A DNA stretch of 64,000 bases from Panacagrimonas sp. Its GTDB lineage: Bacteria > Pseudomonadota > Gammaproteobacteria > Nevskiales > Nevskiaceae. Location of the stretch: positions 53,908-117,907 of the forward strand of contig NZ_JAJFBP010000009.1 in NCBI RefSeq assembly GCF_020697055.1, given 5' to 3'. A model generated the notes under the pieces. The model saw only the letters and a list, made by a program, of their open reading frames with translations. It made no database searches and was not told the DNA's origin. Position numbers and translations under genes: made by a program. Positions 26,867 through 36,482 of this stretch are shown here, piece after piece; the first letter of the stretch is position 1, and each line of letters starts with the position of its first letter.

Positions 26867-27559
26867 TCACGCCAGCGCGATCTGTTCGCGCATCGCGGCG
26901 ATTGTAGCCGCGTAGTCCTTGGCGCCGAAAATCGCCGAACCCGCGACGAACGTGTCGGCGCCGGCGGCGGCGATCTCGCGGATGTTGTCGGTCTTCACGC
27001 CGCCGTCGATCTCCAGGCGCACGTCGCAGCCGGTTTCCGCCTTGTGTCGATCGAGCAGCGCGCGCGCCTCGGCCAGCTTCTTCAGGGACGAAGGCAGGAA
27101 GGACTGGCCGCCGAAACCCGGGTTGACCGACATCAGCAGCACGACGTCGACCTTGTCGAGCACGTAGGTCAGCGGATCGAGCGACGTGGCCGGGTTGAAC
27201 ACCAGGCCTGCCTTGCAGCCGGCGTCGCGGATCGCCTGCAGGCTGCGATCGACGTGGCGCGTGGCCTCGGGATGGAACGTGATGACGTCGGCGCCGGCCT
27301 TGGCAAAGAGCTGCGCGAGCGCGTCCACCGGTTCGACCATCAGGTGCACGTCGATCGTGGCCTTGATGCCGAACTTGCGCAGTGCCTCGCAGACCGCCGG
27401 GCCGAAGGTGAGGTTCGGGACGTAATGGTTGTCCATCACGTCGAAGTGCACCCAGTCGCCGCCGGCCGCGACCACCTTGGCGACGTCGTCGCCGAGCCGG
27501 GCGAGATCGGCGGACAGGATCGAGGGTGCGATGAGCGGGGACAGGGATGAGCGCGGCAT
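26867..27559 (-). CDS. rpe: Ribulose-phosphate 3-epimerase
   Basis: 230-residue TIM-barrel enzyme of the pentose phosphate and Calvin pathways interconverting ribulose and xylulose 5-phosphate. Motifs: [13 protein letters not shown] at the start, [12 protein letters not shown] with metal-binding His and Asp, [18 protein letters not shown] and EIDGGVK. The ATG at 27559 is chosen since the longer frame runs into the upstream hairpin element. Confidence 0.96.
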   Translation of the reverse strand: MPRSSLSPLIAPSILSADLARLGDDVAKVVAAGGDWVHFDVMDNHYVPNLTFGPAVCEALRKFGIKATIDVHLMVEPVDALAQLFAKAGADVITFHPEATRHVDRSLQAIRDAGCKAGLVFNPATSLDPLTYVLDKVDVVLLMSVNPGFGGQSFLPSSLKKLAEARALLDRHKAETGCDVRLEIDGGVKTDNIREIAAAGADTFVAGSAIFGAKDYAATIAAMREQIALA

Positions 27560-27579
27560 AAGGCGCGAAGTCTGAGGGC

Positions 27580-27757
27580 TAGGGCCTGCTAACGCCATTC
27601 CGATCACTGCAGGGGCAACCCTCCGGGGCCGGCCCGTTTTGCCCCACCGCCGCATCGCTCGTTCCTCATGTATTCCGAATACATCACGTCACTCGCTCCT
27701 TGCGCTCGGGCAAAACGGACTCGGCCGCAGCGATCGGAATGGCGTTAGCAGGCCCTA
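27580..27757. repeat. 178-bp nested inverted repeat between rpe and iron-alcohol dehydrogenase
   Basis: Outer arms 27580-27605 and 27732-27757 are perfect 26-base complements; beyond one mismatch the pairing continues for CTGC/GCAG. A second pair of arms, 27627-27644 and 27708-27726, pairs imperfectly around GTTTTGCCC, and the centre holds ATGTATTC-C-GAATACAT (27668-27684), a perfect 8-bp palindrome with one-base loop. It occupies most of the 313-bp gap between two divergent genes; no ORF in it is convincing. It could be a non-autonomous mobile element, a structured RNA or a two-way terminator. Confidence 0.85.
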
Positions 27758-27872
27758 TGCGATGCCTCAAGCCGCAGCGCCGGGAAACGGGGGCAATCGA
27801 GCTATTGACGATTTCTTGCCCAGGGACGGCAATACGCGACCTTCAAACCTCGACGACGGCCCGAGACTCGAC

Positions 27873-29117
27873 ATGATTCCCTTCTCCCTCAAGGTGCTCT
27901 TCTTCAAGGTCTGGCAGTTCCTGCTGAAGTGGTCGACCAAGCTCCTGACCTTCCGCACGCCGGAACTGTTCACCGGGCCGGGCTCGGCGATGCAGCTGTG
28001 CGACCACATCGCCACCCGCACCGGCGTCACCAACCTGATGATCGTCACCGACGCGATGCTGGTGAAGATCGGCCTGATCGCGCCGCTGATCGAACGCCTC
28101 AACGGCGCCGGCGTGCGCACGGTGGTGTACGACGGCGTGCAGCCCAATCCGACGATCGAACAGATCGAGACGGGCCTGGCGATGCTGCGCAGGGACGGCT
28201 GCACCGCGATCCTGGCGATCGGCGGCGGCTCGTCGATCGATGCGGCCAAGGTGATCGCGGCGCGTGCCACCAACCCGCACAAGATCACGTGGATGGCCGG
28301 CCTGCTGCGGGTGTTCTTCAAGCCGATGCCGCTGTACGCGGTGCCGACCACCGCGGGCACGGGTTCGGAAGTGACGATCGCCGCGGTGGTGTCGGATCCC
28401 TCGACCACGCGCAAGTTCGCGATCATGGATCCCAAGCTGGTGCCGATCGGCGCGGCGCTCGACGGCTCCCTGATGACCGGCCTGCCGGCGCCGATCACCG
28501 CCGCCACCGGCATGGACGCGCTGACGCACGCCGTCGAGGCCTACATCTCGCGCAACTGGACACCGGCCACCGACGCCGAGGCGCTCGAGGCGACGCGCCT
28601 GATCATGCTCAACCTCCCGGAAGCGGTGAAGAACGGCGGCAACGTGCAGGCGCGCCAGAACATGGCGCTGGCCTCGTTCAAGGCGGGCGTGGCGTTCACC
28701 ACCGCGGGCGTGGGCTACGTGCACGCCATCGCGCACAACTTCGGCGCGTACTACCACCTGCCGCACGGGCTGGCCAACGCCATCGTCCTGCCGCGCGTGC
28801 TCGACTACTCGAAGCCCGAATGCACGGAGCGCCTGGCCAAGCTCGCCGAGGTCAGCGGCCTGAAGAAGGGGGGCGAGAGCGACGCGCAGCTGGCCGATGC
28901 GTTCATCGCGCGCGTGCGCGAACTCAACGCCGACTTCGGGATTCCTTCGCACGTGGAGAAGCTGCGCGAGTCGGACATTCCGGCGATCGCCGACAAGGCG
29001 CTGAGCGAGGCGTACTGGTTCTACGCGGTGCCGCGCTACATGGACAAGCCGGACATCGAGGCGTTTCTGCGGCAGATGATGGTGATGCCCGCGGCGGCGC
29101 TTCCGGCCGCTGCCTAG
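27873..29117 (+). CDS. Iron-containing alcohol dehydrogenase
   Basis: 414-residue member of the Fe-ADH family. NAD-binding GGGSSIDAAKV and PTTAGTGSEVT are present, and metal ligands are in DALTHAVEAY and AHNFGAYYHLPHG. The start at 27873 (MIPFSLKVLFFKVWQF) is preferred; the frame extends upstream only through the hairpin element. The first 25 residues are unusually hydrophobic and basic for a cytosolic dehydrogenase, suggesting membrane association. Substrate not predictable; these enzymes reduce or oxidise simple alcohols, lactaldehyde or semialdehydes. Confidence 0.9.
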   Translation: MIPFSLKVLFFKVWQFLLKWSTKLLTFRTPELFTGPGSAMQLCDHIATRTGVTNLMIVTDAMLVKIGLIAPLIERLNGAGVRTVVYDGVQPNPTIEQIETGLAMLRRDGCTAILAIGGGSSIDAAKVIAARATNPHKITWMAGLLRVFFKPMPLYAVPTTAGTGSEVTIAAVVSDPSTTRKFAIMDPKLVPIGAALDGSLMTGLPAPITAATGMDALTHAVEAYISRNWTPATDAEALEATRLIMLNLPEAVKNGGNVQARQNMALASFKAGVAFTTAGVGYVHAIAHNFGAYYHLPHGLANAIVLPRVLDYSKPECTERLAKLAEVSGLKKGGESDAQLADAFIARVRELNADFGIPSHVEKLRESDIPAIADKALSEAYWFYAVPRYMDKPDIEAFLRQMMVMPAAALPAAA

Positions 29118-29118
29118 T

Positions 29119-29200
29119 CACGGCGGGATGCGCGGCCGGTGAACCGGCCGCTTTCCCGTCCTACCGATGGCGCCGTGGTAGGGCGGGAAGCGCATGCCGC
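29119..29200. repeat. GGTAGGGCGGGA-type palindromic repeat (family C, copy 1)
   Basis: A unit reading CACGGCGGGATGCGCGGCCG, then its imperfect complement ending TTTCCCGTCCTACC, spans 29119-29165, with a GCGGCCGG hairpin at its centre (29132-29150). A partial second unit begins GGTAGGGCGGGAAGCGC at 29176. It lies between the convergent Fe-ADH and Anbu genes and may serve as a two-way terminator. The same family is at 50487-50585. Confidence 0.75.
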
Positions 29201-29211
29201 CATGGATCGGG

Positions 29212-29979
29212 TTACAGCATCTCCTGCTGCGCCGGATCCGCTTCCCAATCGAACTTGGGCAGCTGCTCGCGGAAGATCCGCTCGAGATTCTCGCCCCAGG
29301 ATTTCTTCAGCGCCGCGTAGTACGGCGTGTCGAGATCCAGCCGCATCTTGTGGGTGATGCGCAGCGCATCGCGCGGCACGATCGCGAGGTCCAGCGGCGG
29401 ACCGACGGTGAGGTTGGACTTCATCGTCGAGTCCAGGCTCACCAGCGCGCAGCGCGCCGCTTCTTCCAGCGAGATATGCGTGCGGATGATGCGATCCAGG
29501 ATCGGCTTGCCATACTTGTTCTCGCCGATCTGCAGGTAGGGCGTCTCCGGTGACGCGGAGATGCAGTTGCCCTCGGGATAGATCAGGTACAGCGCCGGCT
29601 CTTCGCCGAGCACCTGACCACCCAGGATCAACGTCGTCCGGAAATCCACGTTCGATGCGCTCTGCCCGGCCTGCTGCGCCGACTCGCGCTGCGCGCGGAC
29701 CGACAGTCCGCCGACGTAGTCCGCCGCGTCGTACATGTGCCGGATGCGCGACAGGCATTGCATCGCGTCCGGGTTGTCGTTGTCGCGCCGCAGGTTGTTC
29801 ATGATCCACTGCGTCGTCGCCAGGTTGCCGGCGGACAGCACCACGAACACGTACTCTCCAGGTCTCTCGAACACGTGCAGCTTGTTGTAGGTGCGCACGT
29901 CGTCCACGCCCGCGCTGGTGCGGGTGTCGCCGGCGAACACGAGGCCGTCGTCCACCTTGATGGCGCAGCAATAGGTCAT
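29212..29979 (-). CDS. Anbu-type proteasome-like protease
   Basis: 255-residue Ntn-hydrolase-fold protein related to HslV and proteasome beta subunits, matching the Anbu (ancestral beta subunit) family. The ATG at 29979 gives MTYCCAIKVDDGLVFAGDTR, placing the candidate catalytic Thr2 directly after Met; a longer frame to 30114 would hide it. Conserved features include the TRTSAGVDD segment and LVSLDSTMKSNLTVGPPLD near 180. In other genomes Anbu is usually in an operon with an ATP-grasp, an alpha-E and a transglutaminase-like gene; none is here. A divergent hydrolase starts 109 bp away. Confidence 0.85.
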   Translation of the reverse strand: MTYCCAIKVDDGLVFAGDTRTSAGVDDVRTYNKLHVFERPGEYVFVVLSAGNLATTQWIMNNLRRDNDNPDAMQCLSRIRHMYDAADYVGGLSVRAQRESAQQAGQSASNVDFRTTLILGGQVLGEEPALYLIYPEGNCISASPETPYLQIGENKYGKPILDRIIRTHISLEEAARCALVSLDSTMKSNLTVGPPLDLAIVPRDALRITHKMRLDLDTPYYAALKKSWGENLERIFREQLPKFDWEADPAQQEML

Positions 29980-30088
29980 GAGGCGATTGAAGGAGGGATT
30001 TTTGACCGACGTTCTGGCGAAATAGCGTACCCGACGCGGCCGTCCAACCGCAGCAAGTTGCGCGCCACCGCTGGTCCATCCCCTGCCC

Positions 30089-30958
30089 ATGACTTCATCC
30101 CGATCCGACAACATCCTGGTCCGCGGCCTGCGCTACCACGTCCGCCGCTGGGGTCCGCCCGACGCGCCGATCGTCTTCCTGATGCACGGTTGGATGGACG
30201 TCTCGGCGACGTTCGAGCCCGTCGCCGAACGCCTGACGCCGCGATTGCAGGTGCTGGCGCCCGACTGGCGCGGCTTCGGCGAGACCGACTGGCCGCAGGA
30301 CGGCTACTGGTTCGCCGATTACGTTGCCGATCTCGACGCGCTGGTCGATCACTACTCGCCCCAGCATCCGGTGCGCATCGCAGGACACAGCATGGGCGCC
30401 ACGGCGGTCTGCCATTTCGCCGGCCTGCGCCCGGAGCGTGTCTCGCAGCTGGCCGTGCTCGACGGCCTGGCGCTGCCCGACGGCGACCCCGCGAACATCG
30501 TGCCCACCTACCGGCGCTGGCTCGATTCGCTGCGTCGCGGCAGCGACACGCCCACTTATCGCGGCTTCGACGAGCTCGCGGCGCGTGTGCAGAAGCGCCA
30601 TCCGCATCTGAGCGCGGAGCGCTGCCGCTTCATCGCGCGCTGCTGGGGACGCCAGGGGACCGACGGCCGCGTGCACCTGCAATCCGATCCCAAGCATCTG
30701 ATCAACATGCCGCGGACCTACCTGCAGGCGGAGTCGGATGCGATCTGGGCGCAGGTGACCGCGCCCACGCTGTTCATCGACGGCGGCACGTCGGTGTTCC
30801 GCAAGACGCTGCCCGACGGCGAGATCGCGCGTCGCCGCGCCCTGTTTCGCGACCATCGCGAGGTCCAGATCGAGGGCGTCGGCCACATGCTGCATTTCGA
30901 GGCGCCGGAGGCCCTGGCCGACACGCTGCTCGAGTTCTTCGCACCGGCCGCCGGATAG
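30089..30958 (+). CDS. Alpha/beta hydrolase
   Basis: 289-residue hydrolase with the oxyanion motif LMHGWMD (about 31-37), nucleophile elbow AGHSMGAT and late histidine in EGVGHMLHFEAPE. DWRGFGETDW is typical of epoxide-hydrolase and haloalkane-dehalogenase relatives, but the substrate cannot be determined. It diverges from the Anbu gene and precedes darP by 56 bp, a gap containing an 8-bp GGGCGCGC hairpin. Confidence 0.85.
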   Translation: MTSSRSDNILVRGLRYHVRRWGPPDAPIVFLMHGWMDVSATFEPVAERLTPRLQVLAPDWRGFGETDWPQDGYWFADYVADLDALVDHYSPQHPVRIAGHSMGATAVCHFAGLRPERVSQLAVLDGLALPDGDPANIVPTYRRWLDSLRRGSDTPTYRGFDELAARVQKRHPHLSAERCRFIARCWGRQGTDGRVHLQSDPKHLINMPRTYLQAESDAIWAQVTAPTLFIDGGTSVFRKTLPDGEIARRRALFRDHREVQIEGVGHMLHFEAPEALADTLLEFFAPAAG

Positions 30959-31014
30959 CGCTCACCCCCGCGGGCGCGCAAGGAGTATCGTGCGCGCCCC
31001 CGCCGGTTCCCCCC

Positions 31015-31596
31015 ATGCCCCGCCAGTCCCGTTACGACGAAGCCGCCGAGGCCTACGACGGCCCCAGCAAGACCCAGCTCAAGCAGGCCTCGCTCGAGCT
31101 GCAGGACCTGGGCATGGAACTGCTCAAACTGTCGGCCGCGCAGCTCGATGCCATCGGCATGGACGAGCGGCTGCGCGAAGCGCTGCGCGCGCACGGCCGC
31201 ATGCCGACGCGAGAGGCCAAGCGCCGGCACATGCATTTCATCGGCAAGCTGATCCGCGGTGGCGACGATGCGCCGCTGCGCCGCGCGCTGATCGCGATCC
31301 GCTCCGGCGAGGCGCGCCTGCTGGCCGAGGCCGAGACCTGGCGCGATCGGCTGCTCGCGGACGACGCGGCGATGACCGACTGGATCAAGGCGCATCCGCA
31401 GTCGGAGATCCAGCCGCTGCGCGCGATGGTGCGCAACGCGCGACGCGAGATCGCCACGCATCAGGACGCCGATCCGGACGGCGTCGCCGCGCGCGGCCGC
31501 AGCAAGGCGTTCCGCGACCTGTTCCAGATGCTGCGCATCGCGCTCAAGGCGGGCGCTGCAACGACGCCACCCGAACAGCGCGACACGGAAGATTGA
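31015..31596 (+). CDS. darP: Ribosome-associated protein DarP (YjgA family)
   Basis: 193-residue acidic/basic all-helical protein of the UPF0307/YjgA family, a late 50S-subunit assembly factor in E. coli. Features: [16 protein letters not shown], the [15 protein letters not shown] block and [16 protein letters not shown] near the C-terminus. The ATG at 31015 ([18 protein letters not shown]) is typical of the family. The dihydrouridine synthase gene follows after four bases. Confidence 0.93.
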   Translation: MPRQSRYDEAAEAYDGPSKTQLKQASLELQDLGMELLKLSAAQLDAIGMDERLREALRAHGRMPTREAKRRHMHFIGKLIRGGDDAPLRRALIAIRSGEARLLAEAETWRDRLLADDAAMTDWIKAHPQSEIQPLRAMVRNARREIATHQDADPDGVAARGRSKAFRDLFQMLRIALKAGAATTPPEQRDTED

Positions 31597-31600
31597 CGCG

Positions 31601-32557
31601 ATGCAGATCGCGCTCGCGCCGATGGAAGGCCTGGTGGACGACGTGCTGCGCGACGTGCTCACGCGTGTCGGCGGCATCGACTGGTGCGTCACCGAGTTCA
31701 TCCGCATCAGCCACAACCTGCTGCCCGCGCGCGTGTTCCACGGCTTCGCTCCGGAGCTGCGCCATGGAGCCCGCACGCGCGCCGGCACGCCGATGCGCGT
31801 GCAGCTGCTCGGTTCGGATCCGGCCTGTCTGGCAGACAACGCCGCGATCGCGTGCCGCCTCGGAGCGCCGGTGATCGATCTGAATTTCGGCTGCCCCGCC
31901 AAGACGGTGAACCGCTCGCGCGGCGGCGCGGTGCTGCTCAAGGAGCCCGAGCTGCTGCATCGGATCCTGCGCGAGGTGCGGCGCACGGTGCCCGGGGCGA
32001 TCCCGGTCACCGCCAAGATGCGGCTGGGCTACGAGCACACCGACCTGGCGCTCGATTGCGCGCGCGCGCTGGCCGACGGCGGCGCGGCGCAGATCGTCGT
32101 CCACGCGCGAACCAAGGTCGACGGGTATCGACCGCCGGCGCACTGGGCCTGGATCGCGCGCGTTGCGCAGGCCGTGCCGGTGCCGGTGTTCGCCAATGGC
32201 GAGGTGTGGAGCGTCGAGGACTGGCGCCGCTGTCGCGCCGAGAGCGGCGTCGAGGACCTGATGCTCGGACGCGGGCTGGTCGCGCGTCCGGATCTCGCGC
32301 GCCAGATCGCCGCCGCCCGGCGCGGCGAGACGATCGAGCCGATGGACTGGGCCGCGCTGGTTCCGCTGGTGCAGGAATTCTGGGCACAGGTGCGCGCCAA
32401 GCTGCCGGACAGGCAGGCGCCGGGACGGCTCAAGCAGTGGCTGTGCTGGCTGCGCCAGAGCTATGCCGAGGCCGACGTGCTGTTCGCGGCGGTGCGCACC
32501 GAGACCGACTGCGTGCGTCTCGACGCCGTGGTCGCCGCGCTGTCGCAACGGCACTGA
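31601..32557 (+). CDS. dusC: tRNA-dihydrouridine(16) synthase
   Basis: 318-residue FMN-dependent TIM-barrel enzyme reducing uridine 16 in tRNA D-loops. It starts [17 protein letters not shown], has the catalytic Cys98 in [17 protein letters not shown] and [16 protein letters not shown] for FMN and RNA contacts. The [10 protein letters not shown] start and the C-terminal [13 protein letters not shown] identify the DusC subgroup rather than DusA or DusB. Confidence 0.94.
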   Translation: MQIALAPMEGLVDDVLRDVLTRVGGIDWCVTEFIRISHNLLPARVFHGFAPELRHGARTRAGTPMRVQLLGSDPACLADNAAIACRLGAPVIDLNFGCPAKTVNRSRGGAVLLKEPELLHRILREVRRTVPGAIPVTAKMRLGYEHTDLALDCARALADGGAAQIVVHARTKVDGYRPPAHWAWIARVAQAVPVPVFANGEVWSVEDWRRCRAESGVEDLMLGRGLVARPDLARQIAAARRGETIEPMDWAALVPLVQEFWAQVRAKLPDRQAPGRLKQWLCWLRQSYAEADVLFAAVRTETDCVRLDAVVAALSQRH

Positions 32558-32573
32558 GGCGCGGCCGCGCGCG

Positions 32574-33239
32574 ATGCGCACGACGCTCACCGGTCTGTAC
32601 GTCGGCCGCGCGCGCGTTCTTGCCGGCGACAGCCGCAGCAGCGGCATCTTCAAGCAGCTCGCCGACGGCCCGCTGGTGCTGACGCGCGACGGCTTCGAAG
32701 GCGACGAGCAGGCCGATCGGCGCGTGCACGGCGGACCCGAAAAGGCGGTGCACCACTTTCCTGCGCGCAACCATGCACGCCTGGCCGCGCGCTTTCCCGA
32801 ACTGGCCGCGGCGTTCGTGCCCGGCGCGATCGGCGAGAACCTGTCGACCGACGCATGGGACGAAGCCGACGTCTGCGTCGGCGACGTCTACGCGCTCGGC
32901 TCGGCGCGCCTGCAGCTCAACCAACCGCGACGGCCGTGCTGGAAGATCGACGCGCGGTTCGGCCTCGAGGGCATCGCGCTGTGGGTCGAGCGCGAAGGCA
33001 TCGCCGGCTGGTACTACCGCGTGCTCGCGCCGGGCACGGTGCGCGTCGGTGACGCGCTGCAGCTGATCGATCGCACGCCGGACGCGCCGAGCCTGCGCGT
33101 GCTGCACGAGCTGTGGCGCGCGCATCGACCGCCGGTGGTCGAACTGATGCGTGCGGCCGCGCTGCCCGGCATCGCCGAAAGCTGGGCCGAGCGACTGCGC
33201 GCTCGCGCCCGCTGGCTACAGGACCACGCGGGCCCATGA
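32574..33239 (+). CDS. MOSC-domain protein (YiiM-like)
   Basis: 221-residue MOSC protein. LTRDGFEGDEQADRRVHGGPEKAVHHF is shown here only in part (GDEQADRRVHGGPEKAVHHF) and is the YiiM/MOSC signature; GENLSTDAWDE and QPRRPCWKI follow, the latter holding the conserved cysteine. YiiM-like proteins bind molybdenum cofactor and reduce N-hydroxylated compounds such as 6-hydroxylaminopurine. It lies 16 bases after dusC and is probably cotranscribed. Confidence 0.9.
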   Translation: MRTTLTGLYVGRARVLAGDSRSSGIFKQLADGPLVLTRDGFEGDEQADRRVHGGPEKAVHHFPARNHARLAARFPELAAAFVPGAIGENLSTDAWDEADVCVGDVYALGSARLQLNQPRRPCWKIDARFGLEGIALWVEREGIAGWYYRVLAPGTVRVGDALQLIDRTPDAPSLRVLHELWRAHRPPVVELMRAAALPGIAESWAERLRARARWLQDHAGP

Positions 33240-33253
33240 ACAAGAAGTCGTAG

Positions 33254-33270
33254 CCCGGGCGAAGCCCGGG
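33254..33270. repeat. GTAGCCCGGGC palindrome (family D, copy 1)
   Basis: A perfect 7-bp hairpin CCCGGGC-GAA-GCCCGGG preceded by GTAG, in the gap between the MOSC gene and hrpB. A second member is at 48485-48516 after glpK. It may double as a terminator though no T run follows. Confidence 0.7.
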
Positions 33271-33328
33271 AGCGCGCGTCACGAGATCCCGCTACGGGTG
33301 ATCGCGGGCGGTGGGAGACAATGGTCGG

Positions 33329-35851
33329 ATGCAATTGCCCGACTACCCGGTCGCCGACGCACTGCCCGCGTTGCGCGAGGCGCTGGCCACGCGCGGCTGC
33401 GCGGTGCTCGCCGCGCCACCGGGTTCGGGCAAGACCACGATCGTGCCGCTGGCGCTGCTCGACGAAGCCTGGCTGCAACAGGGCGACGCGCGTCGCATCG
33501 TGATGCTCGAGCCGCGCCGGGTGGCCGCGCGCGCGTCGGCCACGCGCATGGCGCAGCTGATGGGCGAGGGCGTGGGCCGCACCGTCGGTTACCAGGTGCG
33601 AGTCGAGCGGCGCGGGCCGGCCCACACGCGCGTCGAAGTCGTGACCGAAGGCCTGCTCGCGCGTCGCATGCAGTCCGATCCCGAGCTGCCGGGCACCGGC
33701 CTGGTGATCTTCGACGAGTTCCACGAGCGCAGCCTCGACGCGGACCTGGCGCTCGCGCTGGTGTGCGACGCGCGCGCGCAGCTGCGGCCGGATCTGCGCG
33801 TGCTGGTGATGTCGGCGACGCTCGACACGGCGCGCGTCTCGGCGCTGCTCGGGGGTGCGCCGATCGTCGAGGCCTCGGGCCGGCTGTTTCCCGTCGACAT
33901 ACGCCACGTCCCGGTGCGCAGCCAGGCGCGGCTCGACGAGAGCGTCGCCGCCGCGGTGCTGCGCGCGCTGCAGGAAACCCCGGGTGACGTGCTCGCGTTC
34001 CTGCCTGGCGCGCGCGAGATCCGAGCGACGCAGCGGCGCCTGGAGGAACGCGTCGAGACGCGCGGGATGTCGATCCGTCCGCTGTACGGCGAACTGTCTT
34101 CGCTCGAGCAGGACCGCGCGCTGGCGCCGGACCCCGACGGGCGACGCAAGGTGATCCTGTCCACCAACCTGGCGCAGACCAGTCTCACCGTCGAAGGCGT
34201 CACCACGGTCGTCGACGGTGGCTACGCGCGCGTCGCGCGTTTCGATCCGGGCGCCGGCAGCAACCGGCTGGAGACGCAGCGCATCTCGCGCGCCGCGGCC
34301 GAGCAGCGCGCCGGTCGCGCCGGGCGCCTGGGGCCGGGCACCGCGTATCGCTTGTGGAGCCCCGACCAGCACGGCGCACTGGCGGCGCACGACACGCCGG
34401 AGATTCTCTCCACCGACCTGGCGCGCTTCGCGCTCGAGCTCGCGGCCTGGGGCACGCGCGATCCGTCGACGCTCGCGCTGCTCGATCCGCCGCCGGCCGC
34501 GCACTGGAACCAGGCGACCGACGTGCTGCGCGCGCTCGATGCGCTCGATGCGCAAGGTCGCCTCACCGCGCACGGCCGGCGCATCGCGCGCCTGCCCACG
34601 TCGCCGCGACTGGCCAACCTGATGCTGCTGTCGCAGGAGCACGGCGAGGCCCAGGACGGCGCGTGGATCGCCGCGGTGCTGGAGGAGCGCGATGCCTCGG
34701 CCACCGGCAGCGACCTGGTCGAGCGCGTGCAGCGTTTGCGCGGCGGCGGCGGCGAGCCTGCGCAGCAGCGGCGCCTGCAGGATTCGGTGCGCCAGTTCCT
34801 GCGGCTGCTGCCGGACGACAAGGCCTGCGCGCCGAACAAGGGCGATCTCGATCTCGCCGCGCTGCTGAGCCTGGCGTTTCCCGAACGCATCGCGCGCCGG
34901 CGCGACGGCCTGCGCGAACGCAGTGGCGGCGGGCCGCCCGGCACGCGCGAAGTCGCGTTTCTCTGCGCCGACGGCGGTGAAGCGCGCCTTGCGGAGCACG
35001 ATCCGCTCGCGCGCGCCGATTGGCTGGCGATCGCGCACTGGGATCCGGGCCCGACGCGGCGCATCCGCCTGGCCGCGGCGCTCGAGGAGCGCGAGCTGCG
35101 CGCGCTGCATGGCGCGCGCATCGAGACCGTGCGCGAGGTGCGGTGGGATGCGCAATCGGAGGTCGTCGTCGCCGAGGAGCAGCAGCGCCTCGGCGCGATC
35201 GTGCTGTCGGCGCGGCGCATCGCCGATGCCGGCGAGGACGCGCGCGCGGCGATGCTCGCGGGCATCCGTCGCATGGGCATCGGCGCGCTGCCGTGGAACG
35301 AGCGCGCGCGCCAGTGGCAGGCGCGCGTGCTGAGCCTGCGCCGGTGGCAGCCCGAGAACGACTGGCCCGACGTGTCGGACGAGGCGCTCGCCGCGACGTT
35401 CGAGGACTGGCTCGCACCGTGGCTCGACGGCGTCACGCGGCGCGCGCACGTCGATGCACTGGACCTGGTCGCGATCCTCGACGGCATGCTCGATCACGCG
35501 CACCAGCAGGACCTCGCGCGCCTGGCGCCCACGCACCTGACGGTGCCGTCCGGCCAGCGACGTCCGCTGACGTACGCACCGCCTGCGAATCCTGCGCTGG
35601 AGGTGAAGCTGCAGGAGATGTTCGGCTGCGCGCAGACGCCGACCGTGTGCGCGGGGCGCGTGCCGGTGCTGCTGCACCTGCTGTCGCCGGCGCAACGACC
35701 CGTGGCGGTGACGCAGGATCTCGCCGGATTCTGGGAGCGCGGGTATCTCGAGGTGCGCAAGGATCTGCGCGGCCGCTATCCGCGCCATCCCTGGCCCGAC
35801 GATCCGCGCGCTGCCGCGCCCACGCACCGCGCCAAGCCGCGCGGAACGTAG
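33329..35851 (+). CDS. hrpB: ATP-dependent RNA helicase HrpB
   Basis: 840-residue DEAH-box helicase of the HrpA/HrpB family. Walker A is APPGSGKTT (29-37), Walker B is DEFHER from D129, motif III MSATLD and motif VI AAAEQRAGRAGR follow, and the HrpB-specific C-terminal region ends near GRYPRHPWPDDPRAA. The ATG at 33329 (MQLPDYPVADALPALREAL) is preferred over a GTG at 33311 as it fits the family N-terminus. Its cellular role is poorly known; related proteins act on RNA. Confidence 0.94.
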   Translation: MQLPDYPVADALPALREALATRGCAVLAAPPGSGKTTIVPLALLDEAWLQQGDARRIVMLEPRRVAARASATRMAQLMGEGVGRTVGYQVRVERRGPAHTRVEVVTEGLLARRMQSDPELPGTGLVIFDEFHERSLDADLALALVCDARAQLRPDLRVLVMSATLDTARVSALLGGAPIVEASGRLFPVDIRHVPVRSQARLDESVAAAVLRALQETPGDVLAFLPGAREIRATQRRLEERVETRGMSIRPLYGELSSLEQDRALAPDPDGRRKVILSTNLAQTSLTVEGVTTVVDGGYARVARFDPGAGSNRLETQRISRAAAEQRAGRAGRLGPGTAYRLWSPDQHGALAAHDTPEILSTDLARFALELAAWGTRDPSTLALLDPPPAAHWNQATDVLRALDALDAQGRLTAHGRRIARLPTSPRLANLMLLSQEHGEAQDGAWIAAVLEERDASATGSDLVERVQRLRGGGGEPAQQRRLQDSVRQFLRLLPDDKACAPNKGDLDLAALLSLAFPERIARRRDGLRERSGGGPPGTREVAFLCADGGEARLAEHDPLARADWLAIAHWDPGPTRRIRLAAALEERELRALHGARIETVREVRWDAQSEVVVAEEQQRLGAIVLSARRIADAGEDARAAMLAGIRRMGIGALPWNERARQWQARVLSLRRWQPENDWPDVSDEALAATFEDWLAPWLDGVTRRAHVDALDLVAILDGMLDHAHQQDLARLAPTHLTVPSGQRRPLTYAPPANPALEVKLQEMFGCAQTPTVCAGRVPVLLHLLSPAQRPVAVTQDLAGFWERGYLEVRKDLRGRYPRHPWPDDPRAAAPTHRAKPRGT

Positions 35852-35927
35852 CGCGGGAAAGCGACCGCTCCCGCTCAACGCAACTCACTATCATCGCGCG
35901 CATGCTCGCCATTCCTTTCTTCGCCCT

Positions 35928-36482
35928 GTGAATCCCGTCCATCTGCGCAATGCGGCGCGCGTGCTGCGCGCCGGCGGCGTCATCGCCTATCCCACCGAAG
36001 CGGTGTGGGGACTGGGCGCCGATCCCTGGAATCGGGACGCCTGCGAGCACGTGCTCGCGATCAAGCAGCGCACCTGGGACAAGGGCCTGATCCTGGTTGC
36101 GTCCGACGCCGACCAGCTCGCGCCTTTCGTCGACGTCCCGTCGAAGGCCGCGTGGAAGCGCGCGGCGGTGACCTGGCCCGGTCCGAACACGTGGGTGTTT
36201 CCGTGCACCGACGACACGCCGATGTGGATCAGCGGCGATCACGACAGCGTCGCCGTGCGCATCTCGGCGCACGAGACCGTGCGCGCGCTGTGCACGCGAT
36301 TCGGCGGCGCGATCGTCTCGACCAGCGCCAATCCCTCGACGCGTCCGCCGGCGCTGTCGGCGACGCAGGCGCGTCTGTATTTCGGCGACGACCTCGACTA
36401 CGTGCTGCCGGGCGCAACCGGCGGCCTGCTGCGTCCGACCTCGATCCGCGACGCCGCGACCGGACATATCCTGCGGCGATGA
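35928..36482 (+). CDS. tsaC: Threonylcarbamoyl-AMP synthase
   Basis: 184-residue YrdC-domain enzyme making threonylcarbamoyl-AMP for the t6A37 tRNA modification. The substrate-binding K-x-R-x-K pattern is in [11 protein letters not shown], with [13 protein letters not shown] before it and STSANPS after. The start is a GTG at 35928. The stop overlaps the hemF start (ATGA), an unusual but tight coupling of tRNA modification and heme synthesis. Confidence 0.95.
   Translation: MNPVHLRNAARVLRAGGVIAYPTEAVWGLGADPWNRDACEHVLAIKQRTWDKGLILVASDADQLAPFVDVPSKAAWKRAAVTWPGPNTWVFPCTDDTPMWISGDHDSVAVRISAHETVRALCTRFGGAIVSTSANPSTRPPALSATQARLYFGDDLDYVLPGATGGLLRPTSIRDAATGHILRR

Noticed and set aside
29737..31014. 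Long upstream extension of the darP frame
   Set aside because: Overlaps the hydrolase gene in another frame and is Arg/Ala-rich without domain; family start is at 31015.
33014..35878. 954-residue minus-strand open frame
   Set aside because: Antisense to hrpB, whose motifs are all present on the plus strand; low-complexity basic composition.
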